Source of the DNA: Paracoccaceae bacterium
GTDB taxonomy: Bacteria > Pseudomonadota > Alphaproteobacteria > Rhodobacterales > Rhodobacteraceae
NCBI GenBank assembly: GCA_020446815.1
Contig: JAGRDY010000014.1
Span: forward strand, 117,637-181,636
Reading direction: 5' to 3'
Length of the DNA stretch: 64,000 nucleotides
How positions within the stretch are numbered: position 1 is the stretch's first letter; each line of letters begins with the position of its first letter. Position numbers and translations under genes: made by a program. Shown in pieces: positions 47,724 through 54,032 of the stretch. Under the pieces are notes generated by a model, which had not been told where the DNA came from, did no database searches, and was given only the letters and a program-made list of their open reading frames with translations.

Positions 47724-48083
47724 GTGGAAAAGAGTAAAGCCCTCGAAGCCCTGTCCGCCCTGGCCAATCCCACCCGGCTCGATCTTGTGCGCACCCTCAT
47801 GCCGACCGGGCCTGACGGGCTTTCGGCGGGTGACATCGCGCGGCGGCTCGATATTTCGGCCTCGCGCCTGTCGTTCCACCTTTCGGCGCTGGAGCAGGCC
47901 GATCTGATTTCGTCGCGCAAAGCGGCGCGGCATGTATTTTATGCCATCAACACAAAGGGTCTTGGTGGCGTCGTCAGCTATCTGCTCAACGATTGCTGCG
48001 GGTCGAACCCGGAAATCTCGGCTTGCTGTCGTCATCCCGCCCGCAATGACAGGCAATGCGACGGGATTACTGCGGAACGGTGA
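47724..48083 (+). CDS. ArsR-family winged-helix metalloregulator
   Basis: 119 residues from a GTG at 47724; an in-frame stop just upstream (ATG AGT AGT TGA) rules out a longer start. The winged helix covers about 10-80 with DIARRLDISASRLSFHLSALEQADLI as the helix-turn-helix. The C-terminus carries two vicinal cysteine pairs, C91-C92 and C101-C102, plus C112, a likely As(III) or soft-metal site. ArsR proteins release DNA on metal binding. It is divergent from an Atm1-type exporter, with an operator-like palindrome in between. Its last 17 bases overlap the convergent LysM gene. Confidence 0.9.
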   Translation: MEKSKALEALSALANPTRLDLVRTLMPTGPDGLSAGDIARRLDISASRLSFHLSALEQADLISSRKAARHVFYAINTKGLGGVVSYLLNDCCGSNPEISACCRHPARNDRQCDGITAER

Positions 48084-49809
48084 ATATCTGACCCGGATAG
48101 ATCAGGTCCGGGTCGCGTATCTGGCCCTTGTTGGCCTCGTAGACCTTGACGTACAAAAAACCGTTTCCATAATTTTCGCGCGCTATGCCCCAAAGGGTAA
48201 ATCCCGGCTGAACGGTGATGATGGTGGCGCGTGTCGCCGATGGCACTGGCAGGGCGACCGGGGAAGGCTCCGCCGGCAAGGCGATGTTCGGGGTCGTCTC
48301 CGGGGCGGCTGCGGCGGCGGTTGCTGACGGCAGTTCGGGCACCGGGGCCGGGTCGGCTGTCGTTCGGGCCGCTGTCTTTGCAACTGGTGCTTCGGTGCTG
48401 CCCGCCTGTTCGCTCTGGGCGTGTTCGCTCTGGGCCTGTGCCAGAGCGTTGCCCAGGGTGCTGCCCGGCGTCTCGCCCGCTTTCGCAGGGCGTGCCGTGG
48501 CCTGGGGAGTCTTGGCGGCATTGGGCCCTTGCTCGATGGCAAGCGACGCGACAACCTTGTCAGGCTCTTCGCGCAAGAAAGGTATTTCGAAACGCGACGT
48601 TACGGATCCGGATGCATCCAGCTCATCAACCCGCATCGTATACAGCCCCGCCGCAACCGCGGTCAGCGAAACCGCCCAGCTCCCATCGGCATTGATGGGC
48701 GCCGTCGCGACATCCGCGTTGTTCAGATAAAGACGGATGAAGCCCTTCCCCGACCCGCGCCCCGATACCCTGACCTGCCCCTCAAGATCGTAGCCGATCG
48801 TATCGATAACCACCGAATGAAGCGGCGTCGCGGCGGCAGGTCTGTGTACCCCGCTCGAATCCACGATGAGAATTCCCGGCGCCTCGGGCGGCCCGAGCGT
48901 TGCCGGCGTATCGGCAACGGGCTGCGGTGCAGAGGGTTCGGGAAGCGCTTGCAATGTTGTCCCGGCGGCTTCCCCCGTCTCGGCCAATGTCGCCGGCACC
49001 ACGGTGGCGGCAATGCTGGCTGAGGATTTACTGTTGGTTTCCGCTGTCTTGGCCGAAGCAATTGATGTGCTGCTTTCAGCCGTTCCGGTGGTTTCGGCGG
49101 CGGCGGTGTCGGCGGCAGGCGTTTCGGTTGTGGCCGATTCGGTAATTGACGTTTCATCCGCCTTCCGGTCGCTTGCGTCAGAGGCCGACGCGTCGGCCAC
49201 CTCAACCGGCGCCGCGACCGGTGTGATGATCACGCTTTCTTCGGATGCCGTGGATGTACCGGCTTCCGACATCGCCAGGAGCGTCAGCACCCGTGGCTGC
49301 GCACTTTGCGGCAGATCGAACAGGGCCACGAAATTGCCGTTGTCATCGGCGGTAACGGTGACGGATGCGACCCCGTCCACCAAAACGGCAACGTCCGTTC
49401 GCGGCGCCGCTCTGCCCGCGACGATCACCGATCCGTCCGCCTCGGCGCGCACCGTGTCAAAACCCGGCGTCTCGGGCGCCTGGCGCGTCGTCTCGGCGTT
49501 GCTCGCGGCTTCATCCGGCGCGGGCGCGACGCTGGCAGCTTCGGCTTTCGGCTCGACTTTCGGCTCGGCCTTCGCCTCGGCTTCTGGCTCGATGGCATCC
49601 GCCGTGGCCGTTTGCGCACCGGGCGCCGCATTCGCCGGGGCGGAACCGTCCGGCGCTTGCGTGACAGCAGGCGCCACCGGCGCCGGGCTTTCGCCGGATC
49701 TCGGCAACAGATAAAAGCCTGCACCCGCGATCAGCAGCCCGGCAAACAGCCCGCCGATCCAATACACAGCTGTGCCGAAAGGCGATTGGCTTGCGTTCTT
49801 TTCCGCCAT
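48067..49809 (-). CDS. Membrane-anchored LysM protein with long Ala/Thr/Pro-rich linker
   Basis: 580 residues from the ATG at 49809 with AGGGGAA upstream. One helix (about 12-36, YWIGGLFAGLLIAGAGFYLL) anchors it. Residues about 40-130 and 200-310 are low complexity (Ala, Thr, Glu, Pro, with a short AEPKVEPKAE-type repeat). Two Ig-like segments (DTVRAEADGSVIVAGRAAP and YDLEGQVRVSGRGSGKG) resemble the BON/bacterial Ig folds of related proteins. The C-terminal 50 residues are a LysM domain (VQPGFTLWGIARENYGNG, YPGQIFTVPQ) that should bind peptidoglycan. Common architecture in Rhodobacterales; exact role unknown. Confidence 0.85.
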   Translation of the reverse strand: MAEKNASQSPFGTAVYWIGGLFAGLLIAGAGFYLLPRSGESPAPVAPAVTQAPDGSAPANAAPGAQTATADAIEPEAEAKAEPKVEPKAEAASVAPAPDEAASNAETTRQAPETPGFDTVRAEADGSVIVAGRAAPRTDVAVLVDGVASVTVTADDNGNFVALFDLPQSAQPRVLTLLAMSEAGTSTASEESVIITPVAAPVEVADASASDASDRKADETSITESATTETPAADTAAAETTGTAESSTSIASAKTAETNSKSSASIAATVVPATLAETGEAAGTTLQALPEPSAPQPVADTPATLGPPEAPGILIVDSSGVHRPAAATPLHSVVIDTIGYDLEGQVRVSGRGSGKGFIRLYLNNADVATAPINADGSWAVSLTAVAAGLYTMRVDELDASGSVTSRFEIPFLREEPDKVVASLAIEQGPNAAKTPQATARPAKAGETPGSTLGNALAQAQSEHAQSEQAGSTEAPVAKTAARTTADPAPVPELPSATAAAAAPETTPNIALPAEPSPVALPVPSATRATIITVQPGFTLWGIARENYGNGFLYVKVYEANKGQIRDPDLIYPGQIFTVPQ

Positions 49810-49903
49810 GAATTCCCCTAACCCCGCACCGCCCCGTTCCGGCACGCCTGCACGACAATAGCAATGCCGGTATCCCGGGTCAAAGAAAGCCTTTTGCCAT
49901 TGC

Positions 49904-50809
49904 TCAGGCGCCCACCACGACCGCGGACCGCCGGTTTTCTTCCTTCAGCGCCGAAATCGAATAGATCGCCAGACCGGTCCAGATCAGGGCAAAGGCCACT
50001 ACATGCCAAAGGGTGACGGGTTCGACGAAAATGAATGTCGCGACAAGGAACTGAAGCGATGGATTGATGTATTGAATCAACCCCACCGTGGCCAGACGCA
50101 CGCGTTTGGTCGCATAGGACATCAGCATCAGCGGCCCGCCGGTAATGATGCCCGAAAAGATCAACAGGACGGTATCGTGCCACCCGCGCCCGAATGCTCC
50201 GCCACCCGCGCCGACATAGCCTGCATGAACCCCGACAAGCCAGGCCAGCGCCAAGGGCGCAAGCAGGCTCACCTCGGTTGCGACCGACACCACCGGGCCG
50301 GACGGAATACGGCGTTTGATGAAGCCGTAGGCGCCGAAAGTCCCGGCAATCACCAGCGCGATCCAGGGGGCGGCGCCAAGGCCGATCGTCAGTACCAGAA
50401 CGGCCACGAAGGCCAACAGAACCGTGACCCATTGCGCCCGCCCCAGCCGCTCGCCAAATCCGACCGCCCCCAGCAACACCGCGACCAGCGGAAAGATGAA
50501 ATAACCCAGCGATGCCTCGACCGCCATGCCGATCTGAATCGAATGGATGAAGATGAACCAGTTGGCCGAAATCATCAGCGCGGCCAGAAAGACCAGCCGG
50601 ATCTCCTTGCTGGCCAACAGTCTGGGCACCAGGGAAAGCCGTCCTTGCCAGGCCAGCAGCGCGAAAAAGAACACCACCGACCAGATTGTCCGATGGGCGA
50701 GTATTTCCAGCGCGGGGACATGGGCCAGGGCCTTGTAGTAAAGCCCCGACAGGCCCCAGACCGAAGATGCCAGGGCGATCGCCAGCACACCTTTCAGCGC
50801 CTCGCTCAT
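49904..50809 (-). CDS. rarD: RarD-type EamA family permease
   Basis: 301 residues, ten helices. GVLAIALASSVWGLSGLYYKALAHVPALEILAHRTIWS at the N-terminus is characteristic of RarD (chloramphenicol-sensitive protein family) and the SYATKRVRLATVGLIQYINPSLQF stretch near 232 supports it. Transport substrate unknown. Its ATG shares one base with the stop of the upstream phosphoesterase gene (TGATG). Confidence 0.9.
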   Translation of the reverse strand: MSEALKGVLAIALASSVWGLSGLYYKALAHVPALEILAHRTIWSVVFFFALLAWQGRLSLVPRLLASKEIRLVFLAALMISANWFIFIHSIQIGMAVEASLGYFIFPLVAVLLGAVGFGERLGRAQWVTVLLAFVAVLVLTIGLGAAPWIALVIAGTFGAYGFIKRRIPSGPVVSVATEVSLLAPLALAWLVGVHAGYVGAGGGAFGRGWHDTVLLIFSGIITGGPLMLMSYATKRVRLATVGLIQYINPSLQFLVATFIFVEPVTLWHVVAFALIWTGLAIYSISALKEENRRSAVVVGA

Positions 50810-51696
50810 CAGGCCATCTCGACAAGAGTGATTTCGGGCACCATGCCCAGCCGGATCGGCAGGATCGAACAGCCGATGCCACCCGAGACGACAAGATCGC
50901 GACGCCCTTCGCGCACATGACCATAGGCAAAACGATTGCCGAACGCCGAGGGCACGACCGGCGAGTAGCCGAAAAGCCGCACCTGCCCGCCATGGGTATG
51001 TCCCGAAAGGGTGAGGGCGAACCGCTCGGGCACTTGGGGGAAAATGTCCGGCTCATGTGCCAGGAGAATGGCGGGGGCATCGTCGGTGATGCTGGCCAGG
51101 GTAGCGGGCAGATCGTCGAGCCCGCGAAACCGCATCGGCCCGATCCCTATGGCCAGCTGATCCTCGAGCCCGGCGAGCCAGAAGGCCCGCTTTCCCTGCC
51201 CCAGCTTGACCGCGTCGTTCTGCAGGACGGGGATTCCGGCGGCCCGCAGCGTCTCGGCTACGGCCGACGGGCCGCCGCCCCGGGCCTGCGCGGCGCGATC
51301 GTGCCACCAGTCGTGATTGCCGAGAACCGCGTGAACGCCCAGCGGCGCCGTCAGCCGCGCCAGTTCGCGCGCGGTATCGCGCATCGGTACGGTGCGGGTG
51401 ACGAACCTGTGGCCCGCCTCGAGATCGCCGAGTATCACGATCATGTCAGCACCCAGCGCATTGGTGCGCGTGACAAGCCGCTTGAGCCGTTTCAGTGTCA
51501 CGAAAGGTTCGCCCATGTGGATGTCGGCAAGAATGGCGATCTTCAGCGGCCCGCCTGTCCAGCGTGGCGGTGAAATCCGCCACCGCGCCACCCGCAGCCT
51601 CAGCATCGGCTCGATGAAAAACCCGTATACCGAGACAAAAAGGCCCGCCAGGAATGCCCCCAGCAGGCCCTTGAGAAACTGGCGCCGCGATATCAC
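50809..51696 (-). CDS. Tat-exported metallophosphoesterase
   Basis: 295 residues from a GTG at 51696. The N-terminus SRRQFLKGLLGAFLAGLFVSV carries a twin-arginine motif and a hydrophobic segment, so the folded protein is probably exported by Tat or anchored facing the periplasm. The calcineurin-like dinuclear metal site is complete: LADIHMG near 55, GDLEAGH near 90, GNHDWWHD near 125, AHEPD near 208 and SGHTHGGQ near 228. Relatives include YaeI-type phosphodiesterases; substrate unknown. Coupled to rarD. Confidence 0.9.
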   Translation of the reverse strand: MISRRQFLKGLLGAFLAGLFVSVYGFFIEPMLRLRVARWRISPPRWTGGPLKIAILADIHMGEPFVTLKRLKRLVTRTNALGADMIVILGDLEAGHRFVTRTVPMRDTARELARLTAPLGVHAVLGNHDWWHDRAAQARGGGPSAVAETLRAAGIPVLQNDAVKLGQGKRAFWLAGLEDQLAIGIGPMRFRGLDDLPATLASITDDAPAILLAHEPDIFPQVPERFALTLSGHTHGGQVRLFGYSPVVPSAFGNRFAYGHVREGRRDLVVSGGIGCSILPIRLGMVPEITLVEMA

Positions 51697-51723
51697 GTCA
51701 GAGCCATACCCGCAAAACGCGCA

Positions 51724-52323
51724 TCAAAGTCGCGCGGCGACATTTTCCCAGTTCACCAGCTTGTCGAGGAAGTTGCCCAGATAGGCGGGGCGCTTGTTGC
51801 GAAAGTCGATGTAATAGGAATGTTCCCACACGTCACAGCCCAGCAGCGCCGTCTGCCCGAAGCAAAGCGGATTGACGCCGTTTTCGGTCTTGGTGACCTT
51901 CAGGCTGCCGTCCTTGTCCTTGACCAGCCAGCACCAGCCCGAGCCGAACTGCCCGGCCCCGGCGGCGGCGAATTCTTCCTTGAATTTCGCCACCGAGCCA
52001 AAGCTGGCGCTGATCGCCTTTTCCAGATTGCCCGGCATCGCCTTGCCGCCCGGCCCCATCATTTCCCAGAACTGGCTATGGTTCCAGTGCTGCGAGGCGT
52101 TGTTGAAAATGCCGTTCTGCGCCACCGCGCCCGCCTTGTAGGTGCCGCGCACGATATCCTCGAGCGATTTGCCTTCCCATTCCGTCCCGGCAATCAGCTT
52201 GTTGCCGTTGTCGACATAGGCCTTGTGATGCAGGTCGTGATGATATTCGAGCGTTTCCTTCGACATGCCAAGCGATGCAAGCGCATCATGGGCGTAGGGA
52301 AGATCGGGAAGTGAAAAAGCCAT
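51724..52323 (-). CDS. sodB: Superoxide dismutase, iron-type
   Basis: 199 residues. Metal ligands are in the expected places: a His in LEYHHDLHHKAYVDN near residue 27, NHSQFW near 81, and Asp and His of GCDVWEHSYYIDF near 164-168. The glutamine before WNH (NNASQHWNH) is the arrangement typical of the iron enzyme rather than the manganese enzyme, although cambialistic activity is possible. Cytoplasmic detoxification of superoxide. It lies 27 bases after nothing else on its strand; the phosphoesterase start follows downstream. Confidence 0.95.
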   Translation of the reverse strand: MAFSLPDLPYAHDALASLGMSKETLEYHHDLHHKAYVDNGNKLIAGTEWEGKSLEDIVRGTYKAGAVAQNGIFNNASQHWNHSQFWEMMGPGGKAMPGNLEKAISASFGSVAKFKEEFAAAGAGQFGSGWCWLVKDKDGSLKVTKTENGVNPLCFGQTALLGCDVWEHSYYIDFRNKRPAYLGNFLDKLVNWENVAARL

Positions 52324-52501
52324 GGTGGAGTTCCTTTCGCGCTTTATGAAAGTTCACCCCGTATAAGCGCGCTTGGATTGCGAAGGTCAAGGGTCGGGCG
52401 GCGGCTTTTCTTGCTGAAAGACACGCGGTGCCGACCAGGGGCGCCGGCATTCCCGGCAACGCCCATGTTGCGGGCGGCGGTTTTTTTGCTAGACAGGGCC
52501 C

Positions 52502-52870
52502 ATGCGACGAAAATTCTGCCTTGTCCTGAAATACCTGTTTCTTGCCACGCTCCTTGCGGCCCATCTGGCAACCGGCATGGCTGCTGCGCAGCCCCGGGCC
52601 GTGGCCGCGCCCGGCGATTTTTGCGATGCGCACGCGACGCGGCTGGAAAATCGGGATGTCCCGGGCGGCGACCCGGCGCTTCGCCATTGCGCCACCGCGC
52701 AACCATCGTGTGCAGGTGAACGGTGTCCGGGCAATTCGTCCACCCTGTCGGCGCAACAATCCGACGCGCCGCCAACGGGTGCGGCATCGAAACGCCCGCT
52801 TTTTCATGGTGAAACGGCCCTGCGCGCGCTGATGCGCGCCGACAATCCCTTGCGCCCTCCGCAGGCCTGA
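52502..52870 (+). CDS. Putative secreted Cys-containing protein of unknown function
   Basis: 122 residues. Residues 1-30 form a clear signal peptide (RRK head, then YLFLATLLAAHLATGMAAA). The mature part is short, with four cysteines (DFCDAH, LRHCATA, PSCAG, ERCPG) and a low-complexity C-terminus. I recognise no family. The stop TGA overlaps an ATG (TGATG at 52868) in the frame of the downstream cytochrome c gene, hinting at coupling. Coding status rests on the signal peptide and on that linkage; long antisense frames also exist here. Confidence 0.5.
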   Translation: MRRKFCLVLKYLFLATLLAAHLATGMAAAQPRAVAAPGDFCDAHATRLENRDVPGGDPALRHCATAQPSCAGERCPGNSSTLSAQQSDAPPTGAASKRPLFHGETALRALMRADNPLRPPQA

Positions 52871-52968
52871 TGACCGGCCGGGGCCGCGCCCCGAACGTGT
52901 CCCGCACGAACGCGGGGTCAAGGTCCGGGCCGCATTCGGCCCGCCACATCAGAACCATCGAGGATACA

Positions 52969-53418
52969 ATGAACAAACAGATTCTGGGTGCGGTCGTCCT
53001 GGCCGCCGTCATCGGCGGCGGGTTCGCCGTCTATTCGCTCCGGCTGGGCACACCTACGCCCATTGACGGGGCGAACCGGCCTTCGAGCCTGCCGCAGGGC
53101 GCCGCGCTGGTCGAGGTGACCCCCACGACGCTGAGCGGCGACGCAATCATGGGCGAGACGGCGTTCAACGCGAAATGCGCCGCCTGTCATGGCAAGAATG
53201 GCGCCGGACGAAACGGCATGGGGCCACCGCTCATCCACAGATTCTATGAGCCCGGCCACCACGGCGATCAGGCCTTTTTCCTTGCCGCACAGAACGGCGT
53301 GCGGTCGCATCACTGGAGCTTTGGCGATATGCCGCCCGTGGCGGGTTTGACCCGCTCGGATATTGCCAACATCGTTGCCTACATCCGCGCGGTGCAACGC
53401 GCCAACGGCATCGACTGA
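52969..53418 (+). CDS. Membrane-anchored monohaem cytochrome c
   Basis: 149 residues from the ATG at 52969 with GAGGAT upstream. An N-terminal anchor (ILGAVVLAAVIGGGFAVYS) is followed by one class I haem domain with CAACHG (cysteines at 70 and 73), GPPLIHRFYEPGHHGDQAF and axial-methionine candidate GDMPPVAGL near 124. It resembles small cytochromes that carry electrons to terminal oxidases. Partner unknown. The frame is open upstream to an ATG at 52870, which overlaps the stop of the preceding gene, but that 33-residue extension is basic and precedes the membrane anchor. Confidence 0.9.
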   Translation: MNKQILGAVVLAAVIGGGFAVYSLRLGTPTPIDGANRPSSLPQGAALVEVTPTTLSGDAIMGETAFNAKCAACHGKNGAGRNGMGPPLIHRFYEPGHHGDQAFFLAAQNGVRSHHWSFGDMPPVAGLTRSDIANIVAYIRAVQRANGID

Positions 53419-53471
53419 CTGCGCGCGGCCAACACCGGCGCCGCCCTGCACGGGGGCGGCGCCGGGATTGG

Positions 53472-54032
53472 TCAGCCGAGGTTCAGTTCGGAGCCGGCGC
53501 GCGCGGACACCTCCAGCAAGGCCATCACATACCCCGCGACCGAGCGGAAGGAGACGAGCGTGTATTCCTCCGGCGCCGATTTCCAGAAGGCCGCGGCGAC
53601 CTGGGCGGCGCGGGTGCGGCGGATCTCGCCTTCGGCCAGCGTTTCGAAATCGACCGGGCAGAGCTTCATCAGCACCTCGCGCGCCTTCGCGCCCTTGATG
53701 CGGAACACCGCGCGCGCGTCGGAGACATCGGCCACGAGGTGATGCTCCTTGCCGAGCGCCCTTTCCAGCACCTCGACCGTGGCGACGGCCTCGGCATAAG
53801 GCACGAGGATCAGAAGCTCGTCCGGCGACATCCAGGCGGCCCCTTTCTCGCCCGCAAGCTCGATCCGGCGCGGCGCGGGCACCGCGGTGCCGACCGCGGC
53901 CTTCACCGCCTTCTTCATCGCCGCCGAGCCGAGATCGCCGCGCACCGTGATCATGCCGCGCTGGCCGGCCTCCGCGACGTCAACGAAACCTTTGTGAGAA
54001 ACGCCACCCAAGGCGCTGACAGCCTTAGACAT
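53472..54032 (-). CDS. soxG: Sarcosine oxidase gamma subunit
   Basis: 186 residues from the ATG at 54032. The GcvT-like fold of the family is visible in RGMITVRGDLGSAAMKKAV, GAAWMSPDELLILVPYAEA and VADVSDARAVFRIKGAKAREVLMKLCPVDFE. SoxG is the small structural subunit of heterotetrameric sarcosine oxidase. The start overlaps the soxA stop by eight bases. Last gene of soxB-soxD-soxA-soxG. Confidence 0.92.
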   Translation of the reverse strand: MSKAVSALGGVSHKGFVDVAEAGQRGMITVRGDLGSAAMKKAVKAAVGTAVPAPRRIELAGEKGAAWMSPDELLILVPYAEAVATVEVLERALGKEHHLVADVSDARAVFRIKGAKAREVLMKLCPVDFETLAEGEIRRTRAAQVAAAFWKSAPEEYTLVSFRSVAGYVMALLEVSARAGSELNLG

